Source of the DNA: Halorussus sp. MSC15.2
GTDB lineage: Archaea; Halobacteriota; Halobacteria; Halobacteriales; Haladaptataceae
Reading direction: 5' to 3'
NCBI RefSeq assembly: GCF_010747475.1
Contig: NZ_VSLZ01000001.1
Span: 806,001 to 870,000, forward strand
Length of the DNA: 64,000 nucleotides
Part shown: positions 9,983 through 18,128 of the stretch, one piece after another
Layout: each line of letters begins with the position of its first letter
Position numbering within the stretch: the first letter of the stretch is position 1
The notes under the pieces: generated by a model
Told to the model about the DNA's origin: nothing
Seen by the model: the letters and a program-made list of their open reading frames with translations, nothing else
Database searches by the model: none
Program-made: the position numbers and the translations under genes

Positions 9983-10405
9983 TCAGAGGTCTCGACTCAT
10001 CGTTATCGCCTCGCTCCCGTCGTCGTAGTAGTCGGTCTCTCGGCCGACTTCCTCGAAGCCCATCGACGCGTAGAGCGCCCTCGCGGCGTCGTTCTCGGGG
10101 TGGACCGCGAGTCGGACGCGGGAACACTCGGCGTCTCGAAGACGCTCGAAGGCGGCCGCGAGGAGACGACGCGCCCGGCCCTCGCGCCGGTGGGACGGTT
10201 CGACGGCGATTTCGGCGACGTAGCCCGCCTCCTCGTCGTGAAAGGCGACGAGGTAGCCGACCGGGTCGTCGTCCGGCGCGGCGGAGACGAGGGTGAGTGG
10301 GGGGCCGTCGATGGCGTACACCAGCAGCGCCGGATTGGGTTCGCTGAGGTGAGTCTGTACCTCGCGCAGGCGCTCGCGGTCGTCCGGCCGGGCGGGACGA
10401 ATCAC
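9983..10405 (-). CDS. GNAT family N-acetyltransferase
   Basis: A 140-residue single-domain GNAT protein. The acetyl-CoA motif appears as VEPSHRREGRARRLLAAAFE, and the C-terminal strand as LYASMGFEEVGRETDYY, as in RimI-like enzymes. The start is set at GTG 10405, which overlaps the stop of the upstream DUF92 gene by 4 bases (GTGA), a sign of translational coupling. The preceding in-frame extension is arginine-rich shadow sequence. The acceptor is unknown. Confidence 0.85.
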   Translation of the reverse strand: MIRPARPDDRERLREVQTHLSEPNPALLVYAIDGPPLTLVSAAPDDDPVGYLVAFHDEEAGYVAEIAVEPSHRREGRARRLLAAAFERLRDAECSRVRLAVHPENDAARALYASMGFEEVGRETDYYDDGSEAITMSRDL

Positions 10406-11706
10406 GACAGGACGAGCACCGCGAGACCCGCGCCGACGAGCGCCCCGGTGAGGGTGGCGAGGAAGTTGACGCTCTGGTTGCCGAGGCGGTCGCCCTCCAT
10501 CGTCGCGCCGAGCAGACTGTCCATCGTCATGCCGCCCGCACCGGCGAGCGTGATGACGGCCGCGCCGGTAGTGCCGACGCTCTCGAACAGCAGGGCCGCG
10601 ATGCCCGCGACGACCGCCGCGCCCGCGATGCCCGCGAGTTCGCCCTGCCACGTCACCCCGCCGTCGGTGCCGGGTTCGACGCGTTCGAACGTGGTGATGA
10701 GCCGCGGGTCGTCGAAGACGCCGCCAATCTCCGACGAGAGCGTGTCGCTCATCGCGGTGGCGATGGACCCGGCGAACGCGAACAGGAAGACGTGGCCCGA
10801 GACAGCGAACTTATCGTGGGCGGCGTAGGCGAGGACGGCCACGAGCGCCACCGCCGCGTTCCCGAGGACGTTGCCGCTCCCGCGCGCGCCCTCGTTGTCC
10901 TCGGCGACGCCGCGGGCGGCCTTCTGCTCGTACCGGAACTTGGTCGAGAGGCTCCCGATGCTGAAGAAGGCGATGAGGACCGCGAACCAACCGTACCCGC
11001 CGAGAACGATGGTCAGCATCGCCAGCAGCGCACCGGTCATCATCCCCGGAATCGACGCGGCGTCGAGCGCCCACGAGACGTAGCCGAACAGCGCGGTCAC
11101 GGCGATGGCGACCGCGATGCCGTCCACCGTCACGACGACGGTGAGGTCCGCGAACAGCCACAGCAGGAAGGCGACCGACAGCATCACGAGGGGGTCGTCG
11201 CGGGCGAACAGGACCGAGCGGAGCAGTCCGGCGAGGAGCGCGCCGCTGGCCGCGAGGAAGACGACTTCGGGGAGCGCGACCGGCACGCTCTCGGCGCGGA
11301 GCGCGAGGACTTGTCCGAGGACGGCGGCCACGAGTCCGCCGGTGACGAACGCGCCGGTCCTGAGGATGGGTTCGGCGTCGAACCGCCACGCAATCTGTTG
11401 GGCGATGTTGCCGTAGCCGACGACGAGGACGCTGGCGACGAGGACGTGGCTCGGCAGTCCCGCGAACGAGGTCAGGAGCGCGATTGCGGCCGCCGCGAAG
11501 CCGAAGGCGGCCAGACCGTGGAGGCGACCCTCCTGCCGGTCGGCAGGTCGGGCGAACAACTCGAACACCGGTCCGTCGGTGACCGAGAGCGCGCCCACGG
11601 CGACCGCACCGAACGCGATAGCCGACGCCCACTCCAGTATCGGAGCCGCGAGCGCCAGCGTCGAGACGGCGGCGTACGCCGCCGCACGCCGAACTCTGGT
11701 AGTCAC
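10402..11706 (-). CDS. DUF92 family membrane protein
   Basis: A 434-residue protein with about ten hydrophobic helices. The C-terminal half carries DUF92 hallmarks: FFSIGSLSTKFRYEQKAARG, a DTLSSEIGGVF block and the terminal VNFLATLTGALVGAGLA. DUF92 proteins include plant phytyl-phosphate kinases (VTE6) and are thought to act on prenyl-type lipids, but archaeal members are uncharacterised. It is coupled to the downstream acetyltransferase by a 4-base overlap. Confidence 0.85.
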   Translation of the reverse strand: MTTRVRRAAAYAAVSTLALAAPILEWASAIAFGAVAVGALSVTDGPVFELFARPADRQEGRLHGLAAFGFAAAAIALLTSFAGLPSHVLVASVLVVGYGNIAQQIAWRFDAEPILRTGAFVTGGLVAAVLGQVLALRAESVPVALPEVVFLAASGALLAGLLRSVLFARDDPLVMLSVAFLLWLFADLTVVVTVDGIAVAIAVTALFGYVSWALDAASIPGMMTGALLAMLTIVLGGYGWFAVLIAFFSIGSLSTKFRYEQKAARGVAEDNEGARGSGNVLGNAAVALVAVLAYAAHDKFAVSGHVFLFAFAGSIATAMSDTLSSEIGGVFDDPRLITTFERVEPGTDGGVTWQGELAGIAGAAVVAGIAALLFESVGTTGAAVITLAGAGGMTMDSLLGATMEGDRLGNQSVNFLATLTGALVGAGLAVLVLS

Positions 11707-11861
11707 GTTAGTCGTCCGTTCCGCCGACGCCCACTTAATCCTCCCGAAGCGAGAGACCGCGTCCGGCGTCGAACCGTCTGACGAGCGTCCGACGACCAGC
11801 GAAAGCGGACTCGCCGGAACGCGGCGCGCAGGTCGGAACTCCGTCCGTGACGTTTAGGACG

Positions 11862-12491
11862 ATGGGCCGCGAATCGTCGCCAGTGGGACTGTACGACAGG
11901 TATCTCGCCGCCCGCCTCCGGAGACACGAGGCCGACTCGCCCAGTCACGTCGCCGTCAACATCACCGAGCGTGACTTGCTCGAACAGGGCGCGTACACGA
12001 CGCTCGAAGCCTTCTTCGAGTGGGCGTTCGAGTACGGGGCCGAACGCATCACCGTCTACGTCAGCGTCCTCGACCCCGAAGCGGCCCCGACGCTCCGGCG
12101 CGAGTTGGACCAAGTGTCTGCCCCGCGCCAGTTGGCGGTCCGGGGTCCCGACGACACCCAGCGCGCCGACGCCCCGATTCAGGTCTCCATCGGCTTGGGC
12201 GGCAAACACGAGTTCGCAGGCGCAGTGCGGAAGATAGCCGAGAACGTCCGCGACGGCGAGTTGACCGCCGAGCAGGTGGACGAGTCCGACGTGGAGGAGC
12301 ATCTGGTGTTCCCCGAGAACCCCGACCTCGTGCTGAAGACCGGCGCGGAGCGACTCTCGGACTTCATGATATGGCAGTCGGTGTACTCGGAACTCTATTT
12401 CACCGACGTGAACTGGCGGGACTTCCGGAAGCGAGAGTACCTTCGGGCGCTGCTCGACTACAAGAATCGCCAGCGACGGTTCGGCCGGTAA
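11862..12491 (+). CDS. Non-catalytic cis-prenyltransferase paralogue (Nus1/NgBR-like)
   Basis: A 209-residue protein that aligns through its length with the UppS encoded opposite. SHVAVNITERD (28-38) matches UppS THVAVIQDGNRR, and IQVSIGLGGKHEFAGAVRKI matches LNVALAYGGRNELLNATRDV. The catalytic Asp and the DGNRR motif are missing (Asp33 of UppS becomes Thr35). The very C-terminus reads NRQRRFGR, an RxG motif (206-208) that the UppS neighbour lacks. This is the pattern of the accessory subunit in heteromeric cis-prenyltransferases. ATG 11862 is preferred over an in-frame GTG at 11847. It is convergent with uppS. Confidence 0.75.
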   Translation: MGRESSPVGLYDRYLAARLRRHEADSPSHVAVNITERDLLEQGAYTTLEAFFEWAFEYGAERITVYVSVLDPEAAPTLRRELDQVSAPRQLAVRGPDDTQRADAPIQVSIGLGGKHEFAGAVRKIAENVRDGELTAEQVDESDVEEHLVFPENPDLVLKTGAERLSDFMIWQSVYSELYFTDVNWRDFRKREYLRALLDYKNRQRRFGR

Positions 12492-12492
12492 C

Positions 12493-13446
12493 TCACTCCA
12501 CAGACGACCGCTCGCCCTCCACGTCCAACTCCTCGATACCTAACTCCTCGGCCCCCAGTTCCTCGACGTTCGACTCCTCGGGCAGCGTCCCGCGGAATCG
12601 GTCGATTATCCGGCGGGCCTCCTCCAGTTCCACGCCGCCGAGTTCCCGGACCAGCGCCAGCGCGCGCTTGGCCTTCGCGCGACGCCACGACTCCTCGCGC
12701 GACTCGTAGGTCCGAATGCCTCGGAGGAAGTCCACCTTCGAGAACTCGGGCCAGTAGGGCGTGCAGAAGAAGACCGCCGCCTCGTTGCCGTTGGCGTGCC
12801 ACGGCAGGAAGTTAGAGGTGCGCTCGTCGCCGCCGGTCCGGATGATGAGGTCCACGTCGCGGACCGGACTGTCGTACAGCCGATTCTCTATCTCGGAAAC
12901 GTCGATGTCCGCGGGGTCCAACTCGTCGTCTTCGACCGCGCTCGCCACGTCGCGGGTAGCGTTGAGGAGTTCGTTCCGACCGCCGTAGGCCAGCGCGACG
13001 TTGAGGGTGAACGAGTCGTAGTCCGCAGTCCGGCCCTCGGCGTAGTCGATGGCCTCCCGGACGCGCTCGGGAAGCGCCTCCCGGTCGCCGATGGCACGGA
13101 TGCAGACCTCGCCGTCGTGGACGCGGTCGTCGTCGCCGAAGTCGTACAACTTCTCCTCCAGCAGGTCGAACAGCGCTTCGTTCTCGTGGTCGGGGCGGTC
13201 GAAGTTCTCGGTCGAGAACGCGTACAGCGTCAACTCCTCGACGCCCATGTCCTGACACCAGTTCAGCACTCGCTCTGTCGTCTGAGCACCAGCGCGGTGG
13301 CCGTCGGGCGCGTCTTCGCCCTGCTTGCTGGCGTACCGTCTGTTACCGTCTTGAATGACCGCGACGTGCGTCGGCGCGCCGGATATCTCTCGTCTGAGAA
13401 GACGTTCGTATGCGGCCTGAACTCGCCGCTGTACCCACTGGAACAT
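12493..13446 (-). CDS. uppS: Polyprenyl diphosphate synthase, catalytic cis-prenyltransferase
   Basis: A 317-residue protein with the catalytic signature HVAVIQDGNRRYA (Asp33 is the predicted Mg/pyrophosphate ligand), YAFSTENFDRP, LNVALAYGGR and RTGGDERTSNFLPW. It should condense isopentenyl diphosphate into the long polyprenyl/dolichyl carrier for N-glycosylation. Where canonical homodimeric enzymes read RERRFGG near the C-terminus, this protein reads REESWRRAKAKR, with no RxG. About 70 further residues end in a Glu-rich tail. It ends 2 bases from the convergent paralogue. Confidence 0.92.
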   Translation of the reverse strand: MFQWVQRRVQAAYERLLRREISGAPTHVAVIQDGNRRYASKQGEDAPDGHRAGAQTTERVLNWCQDMGVEELTLYAFSTENFDRPDHENEALFDLLEEKLYDFGDDDRVHDGEVCIRAIGDREALPERVREAIDYAEGRTADYDSFTLNVALAYGGRNELLNATRDVASAVEDDELDPADIDVSEIENRLYDSPVRDVDLIIRTGGDERTSNFLPWHANGNEAAVFFCTPYWPEFSKVDFLRGIRTYESREESWRRAKAKRALALVRELGGVELEEARRIIDRFRGTLPEESNVEELGAEELGIEELDVEGERSSVE

Positions 13447-13580
13447 CCGTTGTTGGGACGGACACGACCGAGAGCAATTAGCCTTTTGACCCCGAACCCT
13501 CCGGGACGCGACCTGTCGGCCCTATAGCTTCAGCTAGTTGCATACCTTTTTAAGCATGGGGCGACTTGAACCAGAACGCA

Positions 13581-13775
13581 ATGGCGAAAGGTACGGTCGA
13601 TTTCTTCAACGACACTGGCGGTTACGGTTTCATCGACACTGAGGATGCCGACGAAGACGTGTTCTTCCACATGGAAGACATCGGCGGTCCGGACCTCGAA
13701 GAGGGGCAGGAAGTCGAGTTCGAAATAGAGCAGGCGGACAAGGGTCCGCGAGCGAAGAACCTCAAACGCCTGTAA
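13581..13775 (+). CDS. cspA: Cold-shock domain protein
   Basis: A 64-residue single cold-shock domain starting [22 protein letters not shown]1 (GGYGFI) and RNP2-like (DVFFHM) motifs are intact. It binds single-stranded nucleic acid and acts as an RNA chaperone. ATG 13581 is used because the upstream in-frame TTG only adds five residues. A TTTTTAAG element about 31 bases upstream is a plausible TATA box. The protein is very acidic, as expected in a salt-in cytoplasm. Confidence 0.93.
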   Translation: MAKGTVDFFNDTGGYGFIDTEDADEDVFFHMEDIGGPDLEEGQEVEFEIEQADKGPRAKNLKRL

Positions 13776-13877
13776 AACGTAACGCGCGAAATTGAGCTTT
13801 TATTGACGCAGACCGGATAGCGACAGCGTTATCGGCGAACCGTAGCGCGTTTAACCGGCGGACGGCTTGCTCCACAC

Positions 13878-14279
13878 ATGGACGACGCAGTCGACGAGGA
13901 CCTCTACCGTCGGACCGAGCAGTTACTCGAACCGGGCGACATCGAACTCAACGGGGCCATCGTTCGGACCGACCTCGGCAGCGACGAGGAGACCGAGATG
14001 CATCAAGCGACCGTCGATATCGGCGAGATAATCGCCGAACACGCGGGCTACGACTCGAAGGACACGTTCGTCTACTCCGGGACCGACGACACCGACTTCG
14101 CCTCGAACCAGCATCAGGGACTGACGCTCGACGACGAGTCGTTCGTCTGGGAGTGCCAGCAACTCCTCCGCGACGGCACCTTCGACGTGGTGTTCTACTA
14201 CGAGGCCAGCGCCGACCACGAGTCCATCCTCGAAGATGTGCGCGACCTCGGGTTCGACGTCGTCGGTGTCGAGGGGTGA
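13878..14279 (+). CDS. Haloarchaeal conserved hypothetical protein (DUF5778-like)
   Basis: A 133-residue soluble acidic protein, starting MDDAVDEDLYRRTEQLLEPG. I see no signal peptide, membrane segment or catalytic motif. It resembles a haloarchaea-restricted family that I recall as DUF5778, but I could not check this. It sits between the cold-shock gene and hemA on the same strand. Confidence 0.7.
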   Translation: MDDAVDEDLYRRTEQLLEPGDIELNGAIVRTDLGSDEETEMHQATVDIGEIIAEHAGYDSKDTFVYSGTDDTDFASNQHQGLTLDDESFVWECQQLLRDGTFDVVFYYEASADHESILEDVRDLGFDVVGVEG

Positions 14280-14440
14280 CCCGACACTTGCAGATTCCAG
14301 CAGAATGTGTCTCGTTTGGAAGGGTTTACGTACCGTCCGAACTTAGCTCCCGACAACAACGGTGCGATGGGTGCATTACAGGGTGAAATCATGAATATCG
14401 AACTCTCTCTCTCTGACACACGAACCGGGGGTCGATTCCC

Positions 14441-15808
14441 GTGAGTGCGGCGACGGGCGTCGTCTCGGGGATTCGTATCAGCCACGACCGCGCGAGTCTG
14501 GACGCGGTCGAAGCGGCCTGCCACCCCGACGAAGAGGCGATTCTCCAGCGACTGCTGGACGTGCCGGGCGTCCACGAGGCGTTCGTACTCCAGACGTGCA
14601 ACCGCTTCGAGGCTTACGTCGTCACCGACGCCGACGCGGCCGGACAGGCGGTATTGGACGATTTCGCGCCCGACGTGGGCGGCCACTCGGTCGTGGAGAT
14701 GGGCCACGAGCAGAGTCTCCGCCACCTGCTGCGGGTGGCGGCCGGACTCGAATCGCTCGTCCTCGGCGAGGACCAGATTCTCGGACAGATTCGAGACGCC
14801 TACACGCTGGCCCACGAGAGCGGCGCGCTCGGCCCGATGCTCGACGTGGCCGTGACCAAGGCCATCCACGTCGGCGAACGCGCCCGGACCGAGACCGACA
14901 TCAACGACGGCGCGGTGTCGGTCGGGAGCGCGGCGGTGAAACTGCTGGCCGCCGAGTCCGACCTCGAGGACGCCACCGCGCTCGTCGTCGGCGCGGGCGA
15001 GATGGGAACCATCGCCGCCCACGCGCTCGCCGACACCGATATCCAGAGGCTCTACGTCGCCAATCGGTCGTTCGACGGTGCTGTCGAGGTGACGGACGTC
15101 GTGGACCACGACGACGTCCGCGCGGTCACCCTCGACGAACTCGGCGAGACGCTCGACGCCGCAGACGTGGTGGTCTCCGCGACGGGGAGCGAGAGTCACG
15201 TCATCGACGCCGACGACTTCCACGACACGGGCGAAGTGCGGGTCGTAGACATCGCCCAACCCCGGGACGTTTCGCCCGCGGCCAACGCCGTGAACGGCGT
15301 GACCGTCCACGGGATGGCCGCGCTGGAGTCGGTCACCGACGAGACCGAGCGCCGACGCCGGGCCGCCGCCGAGTCCGTGGAGGCGATGATAGACCGGGAG
15401 TTCGACCACCTGCTGGAGAGTTACAAGCGCAAGCGCGCCGACGAGGTCATCTCGGCGATGTACGAGAGCGCCGAACGCGTCAAGGAGCGCCAGCTCTCGG
15501 AGGCGTTCTCGAAACTCGACGCCCACGGCGACCTCAACGACGACCAGCGCGAGGTCGTCTCGTCGCTGGCCGACGCGCTGGTCTCGCAACTGCTCGCGCC
15601 GCCGACGAGCAGTCTCCGGGACGCCGCCGCCGAGGACGACTGGGGGACCATCAACACGGCGCTCCAACTGTTCGACCCGGACTTCGGCGAGGACGGGGGA
15701 CCGCCGGAGTTCGTGCGCGAGCAGTTCGACGACGGCGACGTTCCCGACGAGGTGGCCGAGCAGATGCCCGACGACGTCCGGACGATGATAGCTGGCGACG
15801 ACGACTGA
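14441..15808 (+). CDS. hemA: Glutamyl-tRNA reductase
   Basis: A 455-residue protein. The catalytic cysteine is Cys53 in LQTCNRFEAY. The next block, GLESLVLGEDQILGQIRDAY, is the family signature, and the NADPH site is GAGEMGTIAAHAL. It reduces glutamyl-tRNA to glutamate-1-semialdehyde, the first step of C5 tetrapyrrole synthesis. The start is GTG 14441. In many haloarchaea a precorrin-2 dehydrogenase gene precedes hemA; here only a 17-codon open frame (14390-14443) lies upstream. Confidence 0.95.
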   Translation: MSAATGVVSGIRISHDRASLDAVEAACHPDEEAILQRLLDVPGVHEAFVLQTCNRFEAYVVTDADAAGQAVLDDFAPDVGGHSVVEMGHEQSLRHLLRVAAGLESLVLGEDQILGQIRDAYTLAHESGALGPMLDVAVTKAIHVGERARTETDINDGAVSVGSAAVKLLAAESDLEDATALVVGAGEMGTIAAHALADTDIQRLYVANRSFDGAVEVTDVVDHDDVRAVTLDELGETLDAADVVVSATGSESHVIDADDFHDTGEVRVVDIAQPRDVSPAANAVNGVTVHGMAALESVTDETERRRRAAAESVEAMIDREFDHLLESYKRKRADEVISAMYESAERVKERQLSEAFSKLDAHGDLNDDQREVVSSLADALVSQLLAPPTSSLRDAAAEDDWGTINTALQLFDPDFGEDGGPPEFVREQFDDGDVPDEVAEQMPDDVRTMIAGDDD

Positions 15809-15889
15809 GGGACGATTCGGCGGTTCCGGGGCCGCGCCGGGGGTACCACGTCACCGAACTTTATCTGCGATAACGCCGAACACCCACGC

Positions 15890-16165
15890 ATGGCAGACCT
15901 ACTTTCCGACGACGAGATAGCGGCCAAACTACCCGACGGGTGGGAGCGCGTCGACGACGAAATCGTCCGCGTGTTCGAGTTCGACGACTACCTCGAAGGC
16001 GTCGCCTTCGCCACCGAAGTCGGCGAACTCGCCGAGGAGGAGTTCCATCACCCCACGATAGAGATTCGCTACGAGGAGGTCGAGGTCCGGTTCACCAGCC
16101 ACGAGGAGGGCGGCATCACCGACGACGACGTACACATGGCCGAACTGACCGACGACCTGCGCTAA
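15890..16165 (+). CDS. 4a-hydroxytetrahydrobiopterin dehydratase (pterin-4a-carbinolamine dehydratase)
   Basis: A 91-residue full-length PCD. The family core EFHHPTIEIRYEEVEVRF is present, with the paired histidines and the later THGG-like region reading SHEEGGITDDD. It dehydrates pterin-4a-carbinolamine after aromatic hydroxylation. No hydroxylase is seen nearby. It lies 13 bases before the LWR-salt gene and may share a transcript. Confidence 0.9.
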   Translation: MADLLSDDEIAAKLPDGWERVDDEIVRVFEFDDYLEGVAFATEVGELAEEEFHHPTIEIRYEEVEVRFTSHEEGGITDDDVHMAELTDDLR

Positions 16166-16178
16166 CCGGGGCCGAGGC

Positions 16179-16553
16179 ATGGACGCCAGATACGTCTTCG
16201 CCGTGCGGTTCCGACTCGAAGCCGAGACCGAGGGCGTCTCGGTCGGACCCGACGAGTTCGAGACCCGTCTCTACCGGGCGGCGGACCCGCCCGGCGAGGA
16301 CGGGTGGCTGTTCTTCCGCGACAACCTCTGGCGCGGGGAGATAAACGACGACCGTCACTTCCGGCGACTGGTCGAGGAGGAACTGGGCGTGAACGTAGTG
16401 TCGGCGGAGTACCGCGCGCTGGAGACCGACGAGGAGTATTTGGCCGCGCTGAAAGACGAGATACGCGACGACCTCGCGACGTTCAAGGCGGACTCCGTCT
16501 CGGAGGTGCTGAACAAGTATCTCGGCAGTTCGCTGGAGGTCGATAAGGGGTAG
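16179..16553 (+). CDS. LWR-salt family protein (unknown function)
   Basis: A 124-residue soluble protein with the motif DNLWRGEINDD that gives the halophile-restricted LWR-salt family its name. It opens MDARYVFAVRFRLEAE. No catalytic residues or membrane segments are evident. It is closely spaced after the pterin dehydratase. The function is unknown. Confidence 0.8.
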   Translation: MDARYVFAVRFRLEAETEGVSVGPDEFETRLYRAADPPGEDGWLFFRDNLWRGEINDDRHFRRLVEEELGVNVVSAEYRALETDEEYLAALKDEIRDDLATFKADSVSEVLNKYLGSSLEVDKG

Positions 16554-16691
16554 CGCCTCGGGTGAGGCAGTTTGGAGACCGCCGTCGCGTGTCGGGGTTT
16601 CGGTGCCGAACTTCGGTTCGGTCGTCCGCGACGGTCGTCCCACGTACCCGGAAAACGCTTAACTTTACCGAGTGCCTACACATCTGTCCCT

Positions 16692-17342
16692 ATGGTCGCC
16701 CGCGAGTACGATTACTGGTTGCTCGACTTGGACGGGACGCTCATCGACGTGGACTGGTCGTATCCGCGGTCGGTGTTCGACCGAGTAGGCGACCGTCTCG
16801 GTCGGGAGTTCACCGACCGGGAGGCGGAAATCCTCTGGCACGGACTCGGGGGGAACCGCAACGAGCAGTTGCGCGAGTGGGGCATCGACCCAGAGGAGTT
16901 CTGGCCCGCGTTCCACGACATCGAGGACCCCCAGCGCCGGGCGGAGGAGACGTACCTCTACGACGACGCGGCGTTCGTGGGCGAGTTAGACTGTCCGGTC
17001 GGTCTGGTGACCCACTGCCAACCGTTCCTCGCCAACCCCGTGCTCGACGAACTCGACATCCGCGACTGGTTCGACACTGTCATCTGCTGCGACGAGGAGT
17101 TGGGGTGGAAACCCGACCCCGCGCCCCTCCACCACGCGATGGAGCAGATAGGCGTCCATCACGACGGTCACGATGGCGTGTACGCCGGCGACGGCGCGAG
17201 CGACGTCGGCGCGGCGTGGAACGCGGGTCTCGACGCGATTCACGTCGAGCGCCACGGTCACCACCGACGCGAGCAGTGCGTCCTCGGCGACTACCGAGTC
17301 GAGACGTTCGACGAACTGCTGGCGACCGCCGGCGCGGACTGA
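16692..17342 (+). CDS. HAD family hydrolase
   Basis: A 216-residue HAD phosphatase. Motif I is DLDGTLID (Asp12 and Asp14), motif II is LVTHCQ, the Lys motif is WKPDPAP, and motif IV is AGDGASDVGAA. The cap between motifs I and II is helical, as in phosphoglycolate phosphatase-like enzymes. ATG 16692 directly precedes the conserved N-terminus, and the upstream in-frame extension is not protein-like. The substrate is not known. Confidence 0.88.
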   Translation: MVAREYDYWLLDLDGTLIDVDWSYPRSVFDRVGDRLGREFTDREAEILWHGLGGNRNEQLREWGIDPEEFWPAFHDIEDPQRRAEETYLYDDAAFVGELDCPVGLVTHCQPFLANPVLDELDIRDWFDTVICCDEELGWKPDPAPLHHAMEQIGVHHDGHDGVYAGDGASDVGAAWNAGLDAIHVERHGHHRREQCVLGDYRVETFDELLATAGAD

Positions 17343-17425
17343 GTTCGGCCGTCGTGGTGGTCGTACGCCGCGGGTGAACCGATAACGGTATCTTTTCCCC
17401 GTCGCCACGGATACAAACTCAAAAG

Positions 17426-18127
17426 ATGTACATCGTAATCGTCGGCGCTGGCAATATCGGCACGCCGCTCATCGAGATTGCAACGGCCGGTGGTAACGAG
17501 GTCGTCGTCATCGAGAAAGACGAGAAGAAGGCCGAGCGGGCCGCCTCGACGCACGATTGTCTCGTTCTCAACGACGATGCGACGATAAAGGACACGCTGG
17601 TCGATGCCGGTATCGACCGCGCGGACGCTCTCATCTCTACGACCGACCAAGACGCGACCAACATCATGGTCTCGCTGCTCGGACAGGAACTCGAGGTTCC
17701 CAACATCGTCTCGGTGGTTCACGACGCCGACCACATGGAACTGTTCCGCCGAATCGGCGTCCACACGATGCAGAACCCGCAGCGACTCATCGCCGAGTAT
17801 CTCTACCGGGCGGTCAAGCGACCGTCCATCATCGACTACATGCGCATCGGCGACGAGGCCGAAGTGTTCGAAATCAGCGTGGGTTCGGACGCCGCCATCG
17901 CCGGGAAGACCATCCAGCAGGCCGCCACGGAGGGCCTGCTCCCCGACGACATGCTCATCGTCGCCGTCGAACGCGACGACTCGAACAAGCCCGTCACGCC
18001 GCGCGGGAACACGGAAGTCCGTGCCGGTGACGTCCTGACGGTGTACTCCGAACGAGGTGCGACGCCGGAAGTGACCGACGTGTTCGGTCACTTCGAGGAC
18101 CACGATACCCACCCGGACGACGCCTGA
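17426..18127 (+). CDS. trkA: Trk potassium system regulatory subunit TrkA
   Basis: A 233-residue protein with one RCK-N nucleotide-binding domain (VGAGNIG, residues 6-12, then VVVIEKDEKKAE) and one RCK-C domain (about 145-225). It gates TrkH in response to bound nucleotide. It lies one base before trkH, so the two almost certainly share an operon. Potassium uptake is central to salt-in osmotic balance in haloarchaea. Confidence 0.93.
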   Translation: MYIVIVGAGNIGTPLIEIATAGGNEVVVIEKDEKKAERAASTHDCLVLNDDATIKDTLVDAGIDRADALISTTDQDATNIMVSLLGQELEVPNIVSVVHDADHMELFRRIGVHTMQNPQRLIAEYLYRAVKRPSIIDYMRIGDEAEVFEISVGSDAAIAGKTIQQAATEGLLPDDMLIVAVERDDSNKPVTPRGNTEVRAGDVLTVYSERGATPEVTDVFGHFEDHDTHPDDA

Positions 18128-18128
18128 T

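Noticed and set aside
14425-14445. T-loop-like GGGTCGATTCCC before hemA as a possible tRNA
   Set aside because: No matching acceptor or anticodon stem can be formed upstream.
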